From contig NC_135067.1 of NCBI RefSeq assembly GCF_051401765.1, forward strand, positions 22,067,501 through 22,131,500: a stretch of 64,000 nucleotides of DNA, read 5' to 3'. The notes beneath the pieces were generated by a model. That model had not been told where the DNA came from, did no database searches, and saw only the letters and a program-made list of their open reading frames with translations. The translations under genes and the position numbers were made by a program. Of the stretch, positions 1 to 12,362 are shown piece after piece; position 1 is the stretch's first letter, and the number at the start of each line of letters is the position of its first letter. Origin of the DNA: Calliopsis andreniformis (lineage: Eukaryota > Arthropoda > Insecta > Hymenoptera > Andrenidae).

Positions 1-1366
1 ATGAAATAGCTCAAAAATCATCGAATATTTAATAACGTACAAATAAAATATTAGGAAGACATAATGCATATTATTTCAGAATAACTTTATAGTTGTTCTT
101 ATCTTCTTTTTGTCCAAAAAATAAATTAAGGTATTAGAAGCTTATTTAATATCGTAACTATTAACAAAATTAATCTTAATGTGTTAAGAATAAAAGCTAT
201 TAAAACTAGGAGTATCAAAGTTCTACTTCGAATTATTGATGTTACTTGTATTATCACAGAAGGCACATACAAATTGAGATTTTAAAAACTATCAGGAAAA
301 AGTAGAGTCCAATTGCTGTTTTCGCAAGAATTACGAAAGACGAATATTAGCCTGAGAAGTAGAGGTTTGTTAAAAAGTGGATGCGTGTGTGATGAACTTA
401 ATAAGGGCAGTTATAAACATTGATGTATATTTGATGTACATACATGTGATTGTGAGTGTATATCATATGAATGCATAAAAATCGGTACTATTACTAATAT
501 TTTCTGCTATTTTAATTAATCTACAGTGAAGTTGAAGTGATAAATAATTCTTTTCTTCAAAAACGTGTTATAAATGATATATTATGAATAACTGATAAAT
601 TATAAATAGTGTTACATGTACTATTCACAATATATCAGTGTTACTGTGCTATTGTAGCAGTAATGCATATTTATATGTATATGTAAATGTACATAATGTT
701 CCCATTTGTGTAAAATATATTTCATGTTGACATAAGATTTACTCTAATGTAAAGCTGTTGAAAATTTATAAATATGTTATAGTGAATTACTTTTGTGTGA
801 ATAAATATGTTACCAGAAATTTATTTTTGTAATTGAATCTGGCATAGGCAAAGTAAAAAAGGAATATAGAGGATTTCGTTTTTTACTTCAGATATTTTAC
901 TTTTACATTTGTCATTAGCTTAATGAAATAATATAAAAGCTTTATACATACAGATATTATCAATAATATTAAGTCAATACATCATGATCTATCGTGATCG
1001 TGTAAAAGTCCCTCAGCACAAAAATTACACATTGTTTTATTACTTTGATAAAATGAATTTGAATTTTTTAATGCCACATTTAATGGAACAGACCATTTAT
1101 TACGTCCTTTGTTTGTATGTATTTTCGTTCAATCTAAATCTTTACAATCAAAAATACATATTTATTTAGTTTAAAATGTCATGACACACAATCGATATAA
1201 AATAGAATGCAAATATTATTCAAAGAAACTTGGAGTTAACATTTTTCTACAATTCAGACAAATTAACAAAAATCAGTATTTGAAAAATATGTACAAATGT
1301 AGTAAATGTACACGCTTGCCTATATAACTTATACTTGGATGTATTCTGTTATGTGTTGTACACATC
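1..1366. other. AT-rich non-coding stretch, no gene recognised
   Basis: The stretch is strongly AT-rich, full of stop codons in all frames, and has several AATAAA-like hexamers. It could be the 3'UTR or flank of a gene lying left of the window. The only open frame of note, 984-1169 (+), is 61 codons of low-complexity Phe/Tyr/Asn/Leu sequence with no recognisable motif, and I do not call it. Confidence 0.5.
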
Positions 1367-2164
1367 ATGTATATTAGAGATCCTGATTCTGTACGTGTAT
1401 TCAAGTTACACGTGAAATTAAAATATTCGTATTTGAATCCGTGTAGCGTTTAGTACACGGGTACACGTGGTACTATTTTTTTTTTACGAGACGCTATTTC
1501 AAAAATAATAATCTCCAACGTTGTTAAAATAATTTTCAGACGGTACAAAAATTTATTTAAGAAGATCAATCGTTCTTAATTAAAAGAAAGCTTGAAGCAC
1601 GTAAATACGCTAAACAGTTTCCGAAATAAAAATTTCCAAGTGTAACTCATTCTACACGAAGGCGGACAAAAATCGTTATATTGAGTAGACAAACATTCCA
1701 GTTTCAACTAAATCTCAGACATCAGGGGAAAAATTTACCCATTTGGCGTAGAATGAACATCGGGTAAATGGACTTAAATATTCGAGTATTTTATTATACA
1801 TTAATAATTACACAAAATGGAATATCAATATGTTAATACATATTTAGTATTGAATATTGCGACATACGTGTTTCCATGTATTTCGAATTTCGATACATAG
1901 TACACGTATACCTACTCGCGTACATAGTTCCGGATCCGTATAACCGTGTATTTCGGGATCCATGTACCCGTGTAATTTCAGGATCTGTCTACCCGTGCAT
2001 TTCAGGATCCGTGTACCTGCGTAGATCTGGATCCGAGTATTCGTGTATTTCGACACACGTGTACCCGTGTACTAAACACTATACGGATTCAAACGCGAAT
2101 ATTTCAATTTCACGTGTACACGTGTATCGAAAATACACGTGAAATGGGGATCTCTAATGTATAT
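1367..2164. mobile_element. Non-autonomous hAT-type element (MITE) with 8-bp target duplication
   Basis: An element at 1375-2156 (782 bp) begins TAGAGATC and ends GATCTCTA. It is flanked by identical 8-bp direct repeats ATGTATAT at 1367-1374 and 2157-2164. About 95 bp at each end form a long imperfect inverted repeat (left about 1375-1469, right about 2057-2156), sharing blocks such as GAATCCGT and TTTAGTACACGGGTAC. The 8-bp duplication and the TAGAG terminus are hallmarks of the hAT superfamily. There is no transposase frame inside, so it would depend on a partner in trans. The open frames at 1844-2142 on both strands come from the internal repeats and are not genes. Confidence 0.85.
1932..2055. 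repeat. 24-25 bp minisatellite inside the hAT element
   Basis: Five imperfect tandem units each start with GGATCC or GGATCT, at 1932, 1956, 1981, 2005 and 2029, giving a period of 24-25 bp. A typical unit carries GGATCCGTGTACCCGTG followed by TATTTC or ATTTCA. The array lies next to the right inverted repeat, whose own CACGTG/GTGTAC words resemble it, so it may have grown by slippage from the terminus. Confidence 0.75.
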
Positions 2165-2737
2165 ACATATACGTATATGAATACTATTTCCCAAAATGTA
2201 AAACAGTTTCCTCAATTAAATCTAAAATTTTGGACATTCTATTTTTAATATTGTAATAGAATAAAATTATCGAAATACAGTCGGACCAGGGATCGCAGTC
2301 AAAGTTTTAAAAAATCATTAATTTAATCGTTGTTAATGGAATCAAAATCTTTTGAAAAGTAAAGAATTTAATTTGTACGTATGAAAATTATCGACATGTA
2401 AATATTTTAGTAGAACTCTTAGGAACGCACATCTACTCGGAAGTCTTCATGGTAACACTTGGTTTTTGTTACAAAATTGATAATTGTAATCATTGTTGTT
2501 GTAGTCGAAGATGGCACTATCTTTAATCATAATTTAAGAACGATATGATTCCATGTATCAACGTTTTCTTTTGAAAAACGTGTCATTTTGTGAATGTGTT
2601 ACAAAAACATTAAATATTCTTCAAATACATTATGATTTCTTGAGCATACATTTTCGTACACAAAAACTAAATTTTTATAAAAATATAATATTAATTATAA
2701 GAGATTGAATAATCTTATACGTATGTATAATCGCGAT
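2165..2737. other. AT-rich 3' flank of Cul5
   Basis: There is no open frame or repeat of note here. The stretch probably holds the 3'UTR of the minus-strand Cul5 gene. I could not place the poly(A) site. Confidence 0.4.
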
Positions 2738-5700
2738 TCATGCCATATACACAAAAGTGTTTATGTCGTCGTCGTGTCTGCGAATGTATTTATGTTCAAT
2801 GAGCCATTCAATTTGCTCTTTTATCATCTTTTTACTTGGAAGAAACATATTCTTCAGTATATCAACTAGTTCGGTTTGTAACTGAGCATTGCTAATTTTT
2901 TTTCGCATTTTTAGAATTTTAATGATTGCTTCCTGTTGAAAAAAAATATGTTTAAGTTGGAAATATTGCTTATAGAACAAAGTGGAAAATTACTTATTTA
3001 AGTACATACCTGAACCCTTAATATTCTAAGTTGTACAATAGACTGGTTGTCTTCTTCTTTACTGCGTTCAGTTGATAATTGAAGTCTTCCTATTAAGTTG
3101 ATTTTACCCCGTTTCTGCAGTTTTCCATTTTTTCTAAATAACAAATGTAAAGATTAGATACATACCTTAAATGATTCATATTTGACTTAATATGTTACTA
3201 ACACAATGGCAAATTCTTGATTCACCCAAAACCTCGTGTCGTTTGCAAAATCTTTGGGACTGTGCGCATGAGGTTCTACTAAAAGGAGTTGTCGTTTGAG
3301 TTTTGGAAAGGCACACAAAGACCACAAAGTTCGTCTCAGCTCGGGATCAGGAAGTTCCGTGGCCAATCGTAAATTTTCATAAGATATTTTTTCAAACGGT
3401 CGCTGATTCCATGCAAATAAAACTGCCATTTGAAAAGTTGTTACATCCACGTCGAAGCGTCCCACTTGGTTGGAAAATGTTATCTGGAACACCATCCAAA
3501 TTGGTTGCAAGGTGAAGCTGAAAATTAGAACCGAGGTATTGAATTCTTTGAAAAGTTCTACCCTATACCCTTGTCTACCGAATCAGAAAAACTTATCTTG
3601 TTCTGTTTCAATAAGTTCACATGTATGTAGATTATAATTAAAGTCATATTAATATATTTATTAATGCGAGAGGAACCTTTGCTATCCATAAAAGCCCACC
3701 ATAAACACAGAAAAATCTGTTTTCTTTTTTTTGTTTGACAAAAAACATTTTCTTCCTTACCGTGCCATTAGACATGTGATGATACCACTGTAATTTTCTC
3801 CCACTGTGTTTCTTCTTATAAAATTCTTCTACTTCAGGTATATAATCTTCTAATTGTAAAGGTAAACTTACAGTGACTCGCTCACTGCCTCTAGCCCATG
3901 CACCTGCATTTAATATCTATAGAAAATTATATTAATTCAGTATATATTTAGCATTATATAAATCAATATATTTTAGCAATTTGTATTAATACCTTAATAT
4001 TTATACTGTCTGCAATAGCAGCTCTGCATTGCTCTTTAAACTGTTGATTGAGATCTTGAGATACTTTAATATCTTGGAACATACGAGCTAACTTATTAAC
4101 ATAATCAGCAGGCATTCCAACTTCTCTAAGCCATTCTACCATATTTTCCTCTTTCTCAGAATCTGCAGACGTGTCTAATATTAAGCGCCGTGTTAAATGA
4201 GCTTTATGGTAACGCATAAAGACATCTTTATTTTGAACATATTTTAACACTAACAACTAAAATGGAATTAATAAGAAGTGAATATAACAAGAAATAATAT
4301 TAGTATGTAAATTTATAATTATACATATAGAAATATACTTACTACATCTTTTAACTTGCTTTCAATTTCATCAGAAGTTAGTTTTTTACTGAGGGGAGTC
4401 TTTCTAAGTAGCATATCACAGTAATTAGCAAGAAGTTCTGGACATTTTGATTCTGGCTGTCCATTATTATTGTTATTAGGTTTATTATTTAAAATCGTTG
4501 TACCAATACCAGCGCTTTGACGTGCCGGTAATTCTAGCCTAAATACTGTCGCATCATTTACGACAAGTTTGTATGCTTTATCTCGAGCGGTCAAAAATCG
4601 GGGATCATTGTCGAATGCTTCCTTAACAAGAGTTGAAAATCGACGAAAAAGATCCAATAGTCTTTCAACATATTTTTCAGAGTCTTGAGTGATGACATCT
4701 ACAGCTGCCATCATATCAGCTAAACCTGCACTAGCTATATGTTCTTCTAAATTTCTTAACATTGGACCAACACCTTCTGGTACTCTATCCATTAATTTTA
4801 GCATTAGCCTAAGTTCTATAATTAAAATATATTTAATATTATTAATACATAAACATCACTGCTACAGTGTAATAGTATGAATTAAAGCATACTTACGGTC
4901 TGTCTGATGATGTTGGATCATTCTTGGACATTCTGCTAATATAGCTGGCTTAAAAGTGGCTACTAATACACGTACACAACAATCTGTTAAAAGCTGTACA
5001 CTAGCAGTATTTGGTTCTAAATATTTCTTAGCACGAAGTTCTTCTTCCCTTAATTTTGCTTCTGCATAACGCATATAATTTTCTACACCATGTAATGATA
5101 ATTGTTCCGGTGCTTTGACCCAATAAAAAGCTTCTGTTGCTTCTATGTATGCTGCTTCAAAATTTTCTCTATAGATTTGAAGCTTATCCATTGTGTTTGA
5201 ACACAAATTTACTGTAATTTATAATCAAATTGTAAAATATAGTAGTATTTAAAGCATCCTATGCATTATAAGTAAATCTATTACCATAAGATTCTCTAAC
5301 ACCAATAACAAGTTGTGAATCAAATGCTTCTCCATTTCTCTCAGCACGAATAAGTCGCATAGCTGAATCCTGGAGCTTCTGTTTTATTTCTCCAAATATG
5401 CTTTGATTCCAGCTATCCAACATTAACTAAAACAAAAGCAAAATATTATAAAATTATACTAAAAAAATTTGAAAATATGATTCTTACCTTTCTAACAATG
5501 TCTTCAGGCTGATTTCCTTTCTGACCACTATTAGCTGCTTTCCCAGCAATATATCTTTCTAATTGTCTAAAAGGTATTGATAAATAAATACACTGAGTAA
5601 AAAACTTTCTCCATTCTGCTATGTATGCCTTTAATAAAGCTTGTTCTTCTTCATGTGCTAAAACTCTCTACAAAATATGTAAAACAACAATCTCCTCTTT

Positions 5701-6476
5701 CTGCTTTGTACAACATATAATCTACCTTGAAGTATTATCTCATACCTGTTGAGCTTGTTTAATAAAATCCATTATATCTTCTTTAAGTGCATTCTGTAAC
5801 TTAATAATGTCTCTTTCATCCCATACACATATTAGATGAACAGAAAAAAATAAATCATGCCACTCTGCTTTAGTCACTGGTTCTTGATTCAACAGTTTTA
5901 AAATAGTTGGTCTCATATATGGCCATTTTGTATCAAATTGACGTTGCGCCTAAACATAGGATTTTCTTAAATAATACATTTGAAATCTTAATTATATTTA
6001 ATTTGTATAATAGACTTTTAAGTATTTTGAACTTGCTGCACTATTAATACATGATAATAAATATAAAACTGGCAGTTATGAAGAAATACTACTGTAGAAA
6101 ATGATTCCATGAACTTTTAGTTTATAATTTCTACTTTTTAAAAAGAAAAACAATTAATTTATTCAAAGAAAATTTGTATTTAATTATTGGAAAAGATAAC
6201 AGCAATTAACATGATGTTATGTAGATATTATCAAGTATGTTCTATGTAAATCTTGTGTAAATATATATTTATAATAGTAAATTTCAAAATGTTCTTTGAC
6301 AATTCAAACATTGCATAGGTTATTAAAGGTGAAATACTTACCATCGAAAATAAAACGATGCAGTAGAAAATATTACAAATTGTAAATATTATGCCGTTAC
6401 GTGTTCATCAATATAAATCAACTTTAACTAAAAATTTCGTTCTTCAATGACAACTAACCTTTAATACCGCCGCCAT
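2738..6476 (-). CDS. Cul5: Cullin-5, scaffold of CRL5 ubiquitin ligases
   Basis: Cul5 bridges SOCS-box/Elongin B-C substrate receptors and the RING protein Rbx2. The model has 11 coding exons on the minus strand: 6476-6459, 5949-5746, 5667-5488, 5426-5285, 5211-4897, 4815-4343, 4256-3993, 3916-3761, 3483-3203, 3133-3010 and 2932-2738. Together they give 783 residues with every junction in frame and GT-AG splice sites, against about 780 in vertebrates. The first coding exon holds only six codons (MAAVLK). Recognisable segments are RESYVNLCSN, FLTARDKAYK, RYHKAHLTRRLI, the cullin-homology stretch NMVEWLREVGMPADYVNKLA, TTFQMAVLFAWNQRPFEKIS, and the C-terminal winged helix with KMRKKISNAQLQTELVDILK. 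The NEDD8 acceptor should be Lys727 in LKMRK. The ending INTFVYMA is Cul5-like. An Asn-rich insertion (PNNNNNG) lies just before PESKCPELLANYCD. Confidence 0.97.
5950..6458. other. Cul5 first coding intron, nothing else seen
   Basis: This is a 509-bp AT-rich intron on the minus strand between the MAAVLK exon and the second coding exon, with donor GTTAGT and acceptor TTTAG. It is the longest intron of the gene and holds no other open frame or repeat of note. Confidence 0.6.
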
Positions 6477-7865
6477 CACAAATCTTTGACATGTCCTATA
6501 CCATAAAGCGGCTACACCAATGAATAAATGCAACCCTATGAACTGATTTAATCATAAAGATTAGTTCTAACACTTTTATCTTATATCTTTCCGCAACATT
6601 TGGTTTTCTTATTTTTAAAATATATTTCATTTTACATAATATTTATTTATATATATATACATATATCAAGACTGGCATTTATATATAAATATTATTTTAA
6701 CTCCAATGTTAGAAACCTACAGTTTTCAATTTCTTTTTTTCTGTTATTTTGTAATAGTTTGTATGGAATACCTAAGATAAAACGGATAATTTTGACAACA
6801 AATGTCATCGAGACTGTAGCGAAGCTAAAAAATAAAAATTCATAGTCCATAAATTATGCAAATATTCCAGATAAAAAATATGTAATTATTTTTGTTGTCG
6901 TACACCGTTTTAATTTTTAATGCGACCCCTATCGCATGTCGTATATTGGAATTACGTTTAAAAAAAAATAGATTATTTAAATGTGTTTACAAAATATACA
7001 TATATGATTTCTTTTCGCTTGTTTATTTTAATAACTTATCACTTATCCTAGTTCTGGCTATTATCACTGATGTTTATTTAGAGATATAGCAGCAAATACT
7101 ATAAGTACACGTGGACCTAAATTTAAATCTGGTCGGTTCACGAATATAAGAAGAACGAATGTATTTATTTAGACATTATATGTGTAGAAACGATATTATT
7201 ACTTTCCCTGGGCCTCGAGATAAGTATAATGAACAGTATTGAGTGGATTGAGTAGTAGACTTGGTGCAAATGAAACTGAGTAAGTAAAGAAGTTTACTTG
7301 ATCACAATGCGTCATTGGAGTAATAACTACTCCATGTGCTCTTCCATACAGTGCTGGCTATATTACAATTTCAGTAATTAATATTGTCATTTCGCAAGTT
7401 TTTTTTACGATTGTTATAATACTCAGAATTGTATTAATATTGTTTGACGCAAATGCGTTCGAACATCATGCTTTCAGTCACGTCGTTCAGATTAGAGCGT
7501 TTATCATGACGAAGTAAAAAATTCCAGTTATGGTACCGTTATTTTAAAGATTTGCCTATATATATATTCAGTGAAAGACAATTTCCACGTTTGCTTAAAT
7601 ATACCTCATATATGACCATATTTCTAGAAATGCGCGGGTGTAAGAATTAATGTATATTTAATGGGGAGTAGTGTTAATCGATAGACGGCACATTAAAAAT
7701 GTCAATAAAATTTAATATTGACAGGAAAGTTTACGTTTCTGTTGGCACGTAGGTAGTCTGGTCGATGTGGTCAAAAGTGGGAAATCCGCTGTATCGCGAT
7801 ACCGCGCGATAATAATTCATTATTGAGTTGAAACTTGTTTGAAAGGTGTACCAGTGAGTTTAACT
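6477..7865. promoter_or_regulatory. Divergent Cul5/Ero1 intergenic promoter region
   Basis: The start codons of Cul5 (-) and Ero1 (+) face away from each other across 1.39 kb of AT-rich DNA, so both promoters must lie here. A 10-bp palindrome TATCGCGATA lies at 7792-7801, about 65 bp upstream of the Ero1 ATG, in a locally GC-rich patch suited to a promoter. The open frames at 6600-7089 are AT-rich chance frames. No clear ER-stress element (CCAAT-N9-CCACG) was found. Transcription starts are not placed. Confidence 0.45.
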
Positions 7866-9883
7866 ATGAGAAACGAACCCAGTGCAAATATGTTAGGAGC
7901 TCTGATATTATTTACGGTGCTTTTACCGTCCATTGTTCATAGCAATTATTTCGGATCGAATAATGAGAAATACGATCAGTGCTTTTGCAAGGTACGTTCT
8001 TCATTGTTTTCCCGTTCTTCAAATTTTCTATCCTAAAAAATAAACATAACCTACAATATGGTGTCAAATCTGTCAAATTGACGCGCATTAATTCTGTCCA
8101 TTTACAATTTTTAGTTGAAAGGATCGATCGATGACTGTAGCTGCAATGTGGATACTGTGGACTATTTCAATAACATGAAAATTTATCCAAGACTTCAGAG
8201 TCTTCTAGTCAGAGATTATTTCCGTTTTTATAAAGTGAATTTAAAACAAAAATGCCCTTTTTGGGCAGATGACAGTGAATGTGCTATGCGATATTGTCAT
8301 GTGCAACCGTGTCAAGATGTATGCAATTCTAAATAAAGTTCATTATGAATAAATATGTTACAATATGTATCATATGTGAGAATATTATACATACTGTATT
8401 AATTTGTTTTTGTCAATAGGAAGACATTCCAGAAGGATTAAAAGGAGATATGTTAAGGAACATTTATTTCAATGAAAGTCCTGCAGATAAGTATAGAGCT
8501 CAATTTGATGACTGTTTTCAAAGTGCTAAAGATCACAATAGAGAACTTGGATACTTGAACACAACAATTAGGTAAATAAATTTTTATAAATTTAATTGGT
8601 GGGCTTCAAATTCATATCATTGTTTCTTTTTATTTCAGTTCAGAAAATTATAAAGATTTTCAACTATGGCAACAATATGATGATGCTCAAGATAATTTTT
8701 GTGTGAAAGAATCTAGTCCTGGAGAATATGTAGATCTTTTACTTAATCCTGAAAGATATACAGGGTACAAAGGACCTAGTGCTCACAGAATATGGCGTAC
8801 TATTTATATGGAAAACTGTTTTAGGTGTGTATCTACTTTTAATAAGTAAAACCATAATAATATAATGAATTTTATGTACAGTTTTATTTTACATGAGCAT
8901 TTCATTTCAGGCCTGAGAATTCACCTCACAATTTCATTCAGTCTTCAAAAATAAATGGTAAGTTATTTTAATGTAATGTGATTACACGTACATATTTTGA
9001 TTACAATTTTTTGTTATTTTAGGAATGTGTTTAGAAAAAAGAGTATTTTATCGTGTTATATCTGGGCTTCATGCGAGTATCAATATTCATTTATGTTCAA
9101 AATATCTACTATCACCAAAAGACAGTTTAGGAATTGTACCTAGTGGTCACTGGGGCCCCAATTTGAAAGAATTTAGAAGGAGATTTTCACCAGAATCAAC
9201 AGGAGGTGAAGGTCCAAATTGGTTAAAGAATTTATATTTTACATATCTACTCGAATTGAGAGCTTTAGCCAAGGCAGCACCATATTTAGAGAAAGAAGAA
9301 TATTATACTGGCAACAAAGTACAAGACAAGGATACTCGTTTAGCAATTAGTGATGTTATATCTGTTGTTAAGTAAGTTGATTAAAACGTACAAATAATGG
9401 AACTATGCTTGTTTTATGTATCTTTCTAAATTTATGTTATTCATTTTAGATCATTTCCGGAACATTTTAACGAGAGTGTCATGTTTACTGGTGGAGCAGA
9501 AGCTCAGTTGTTAAAAGAACAGTTCCGGCAACATTTTAGAAATATTTCCCGCATTATGGACTGCGTAGGATGCGATAAATGCAAACTTTGGGGAAAACTT
9601 CAAACACATGGTTTGGGTACAGCATTAAAAATTTTGTTCTCAGGAAAATTCGATAGATGGGAACCAACGCTGCATAATTTTAGTAGGAAGCAATTTTTCT
9701 TAGAAAGAAGTGAAATCGTTGCTCTTATAAATGCTTTTGGAAGGTAAAAATTATTGTTCAAGCTGGTCTTTTAAATTATAGCGAAGTGGCTAAGATTATG
9801 AAAAATAATGTTGAATATTTTCATTTCACAGATTATCAGAAAGCATCTTTGAGTTGGATAAATTTAGACAAATGATGAGATAA
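7866..9883 (+). CDS. Ero1L: ERO1-like endoplasmic reticulum oxidoreductase
   Basis: ERO1 reoxidises protein disulfide isomerase in the ER lumen, passing electrons through FAD to oxygen. Eight exons: 7866-7991, 8115-8318, 8420-8571, 8639-8824, 8911-8957, 9023-9371, 9450-9743 and 9832-9883. They give 469 residues, the usual ERO1 length, with all phases matching. Residues 1 to about 26 form a signal peptide (hydrophobic core [16 protein letters not shown]). The shuttle disulfide is C103-HVQP-C108 and the FAD-proximal active pair is C393-VG-C396 within [11 protein letters not shown]. Other family blocks are [42 protein letters not shown] and [18 protein letters not shown]. There is no C-terminal KDEL, as is normal for this family. 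The first ATG in frame after an upstream stop-free leader is 7866; a second Met at residue 9 would still leave a signal peptide. Confidence 0.97.
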
Positions 9884-10449
9884 CAAAGCAGTTATCTAAT
9901 TAAATGATTAAGTTATTACCGTAAAATACATCACACAAATTAACTTATATAATAAGTTTGTTATAAAACTGGTTTATATCAGTTGTAAGTTATTTTTATG
10001 ATTCATATAGTTTACTAAAATATGATATAAAGTCGCAATAGAAATTGTTATAATATGTATGTATTCCATTTTATATCTATTTATAGTGTTTAACTTCTTA
10101 TGACAAAAATTAGTTTAGTTTTGCAAAATCAGAGAAGATATGGCTTGATGATGTTCACCATTTCCTGAGTGATAGTGTAAAGAGAAATTTCAGATTGTAC
10201 AAGATTTTCTATGTTAATGTTTTATTGCGATTTTAACGATAACTTCGACTCTATCTGTGATAAACATTTTGTCAAGGAGGAAGAGCCTGATACCATTTTC
10301 GAAAGTAGTACGTGTGAAATTTCAGTTCTACAGTATTTAAAAAAAATGATATTAGTTAAGAATGTCTTAAGAAATATCGACTATAAACCGTATAGTTTAT
10401 CAAACCTTTACACAGTATAATAATCACCCAGGATTAATCAGTTTTGTAT

Positions 10450-10455
10450 AATAAA
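10450..10455 (+). promoter_or_regulatory. Candidate poly(A) signal of Ero1
   Basis: AATAAA lies about 570 bp after the Ero1 stop codon and is the first consensus hexamer seen downstream. A variant signal closer to the stop could be used instead. Confidence 0.35.
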
Positions 10456-10986
10456 GGAGCGGGTGCACACTCTTTTGAAACGTTATATTCAATGTTTTTA
10501 TATTATTGCTAAAGCGACATAAAATGTTATATTATTTTCCGATAAATTTACACATAAAAAGATGCCAGTGTATTATATTTCTATATAACATTTCATAATA
10601 ATTTATAAAACATTTAATACTATTGTACATACGGGTAACTTAATTTATTGTCAAATGGCCAAACTATACTATTTAAAGATTATAACATGACCACATTTAC
10701 TTTGGTTCTATTAAATATGTACGAAAATATTATATACTTCCAAATAAATAAGAGCACACAAATGACTTCAAGATTTTTTGAAATGTTATAAAATTTCTGA
10801 TAAACTGATACCTCAATCCCACACATGATATATCTCAACTCATATATATTCTTCTAGTATCACTCGTTTATTGTGAAATTTTCAATTAGTGTTTTATTGT
10901 AAAAGTATAGAAGTCCAAGTAAATGTACATACATAGGTATGTGAGATGCAATGTAATATCATCGCATCATTCTGACAATATTCTCG

Positions 10987-11014
10987 GATAACAGACACCT
11001 AAGTGTCTGTTATC
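10987..11014. repeat. Perfect 12-bp hairpin
   Basis: GATAACAGACAC is followed by the loop CTAA and its exact complement GTGTCTGTTATC. It lies about 1.1 kb after the Ero1 stop and has no T-run, so it is not a terminator. It could be the core of a tiny MITE or an RNA stem. Confidence 0.6.
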
Positions 11015-11640
11015 TGAACTTATCGGATGGATCGCAAGTGTTGAGAACAATTCTTGACCACCCTGGCGATCTCAAAGGACGATAAAGTGTTGCTCGATAT
11101 TGTTTTAGTAGGCCGAAATTGCAGTTCAATAAAATTTTACCAGTCCTATCTTGTGCAATTCTCTTATATTATAAATTCAATTAATGGAAATCCTATACAT
11201 GAATTTTTCATGAACCAATAATTGCAGAAACTCAATAATCTCATGAATTTCAAATCCAATGAACAGAGTCGAACCTTGTAACTCATATTCAAGCGAATAG
11301 TGTGCCCGATCAAATGTCTCTCCTCTCATGATCATCACCCTCTTTAGGATAGTCGACCCGCTCGAGGCCCTTGACGTTACGTTGTTCGCATGCTCTTCCC
11401 TTCTTATTTAAATGAAGACTGATCTAAGTACAGAAGAGCGTTATGTTCTTAATTAACATTGGTCGAATGTTCCGATGCACGGCTTCTACCAAAAGTTCTA
11501 AACGCATAAGGAGTCATGAGCCAGTTCGCGCCAGCTATCCTGTCACCTACACCCTTTATCGCATTTCCGGGCTGTATTATGTCTAGAGCACTCGTATGTG
11601 ATGTAAACAAATACTCGCTATCGTGATCTGTCATTAGGCA

Positions 11641-12362
11641 CTTCGGCTTGGCGTTTCGTGGGACTCAAAGACGCGTTCAGGGCTCAGTCTGGCTCAGTCT
11701 ACGAGTTATATGTCGAGACGATCGCTTTGAAAATTTCCCTTCGCATTCTTCGCTCTCGCGTTCGTCACACGATCATCGTCCAACGTTACTCGATCGCGGT
11801 AGGGAGATCCTTTTTCGTCGGTGACTCTTCGCGACCGCGAGTTTCGATCTGGTTGCCGTGGTCGTTGGAACTGAATCGCGCGCCGCGTTATCGGTAAGCA
11901 GAGTATAAGACCTTTGAGACGCGATATTTAAAGCATTATGCTCTGTTTATTGAGAGCGTGGCGCGAAACAAGCATCTGTTCAACTGAGACGTAGGGATCT
12001 TCGAAGTTCTGCGACAGAACGCGATCTTCCCACTAACTTCCACGGTTCCCATATTTTAGCATAATATTGCCGAGCAGTGCAAGGGCATTATGCTATGAAT
12101 ATGTGGGATTGTAAGTTCACGGTGACCTTTGACCTATTTTATCCTTCATCACTGCGGATTAGAACCAACTCTTCCGATGGTCCAGTGATCCTGGCTATCG
12201 CAGATCTCGTTTCACGGAGCATCGAAGGCTGACCTTTCACACGAGGGTTATCGTTTTCAGAGGTTTGTTTTCTCTCCTCTATTGACAATTCTGCTGCTAG
12301 AGAAATTTCGTTGTAGATACGGCTCGCTACTCGCCGCAAGCACATCAAACAGATCGCGAAAG
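11641..12362 (+). promoter_or_regulatory. Probable promoter and 5'UTR of the D-amino-acid oxidase gene
   Basis: Two tandem copies of the arthropod initiator word TCAGTC lie at 11684-11689 and 11694-11699, in GC-rich DNA. About 190 bp downstream is a good donor (TATCG|GTAAGC near 11892), and 12259-12260 is a good acceptor (TCGTTTTCAG) about 100 bp before the ATG. I infer a spliced non-coding first exon. No transcript data support it here. The open frames in this stretch have no recognised motif. Confidence 0.4.

Larger units (their letters stand above)
9884..11640. other. Ero1 3' flank and intergenic DNA
   Basis: The stretch is AT-rich. A consensus poly(A) hexamer lies at 10450-10455, and further candidates lie near 10743. 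The 69-codon frame at 10211-10420 has no recognised motif and probably lies in the 3'UTR. A perfect short hairpin lies at 10987-11014 and is listed separately. From about 11 kb the base composition starts to rise in GC. Confidence 0.4.

Noticed and set aside
1844..2142. Overlapping open frames on both strands with repeated Tyr/Pro/Gly words
   Set aside because: They are translations of the minisatellite inside the hAT element.
7566..7600. CAATTTCCACG resembling half of an ER-stress element upstream of Ero1
   Set aside because: Spacing between CCAAT and CCACG does not fit the known N9 element.
11449..11634. 61-codon minus-strand frame upstream of the oxidase
   Set aside because: It lies within the probable promoter, has no family similarity I can recognise, and has no splice or poly(A) support.
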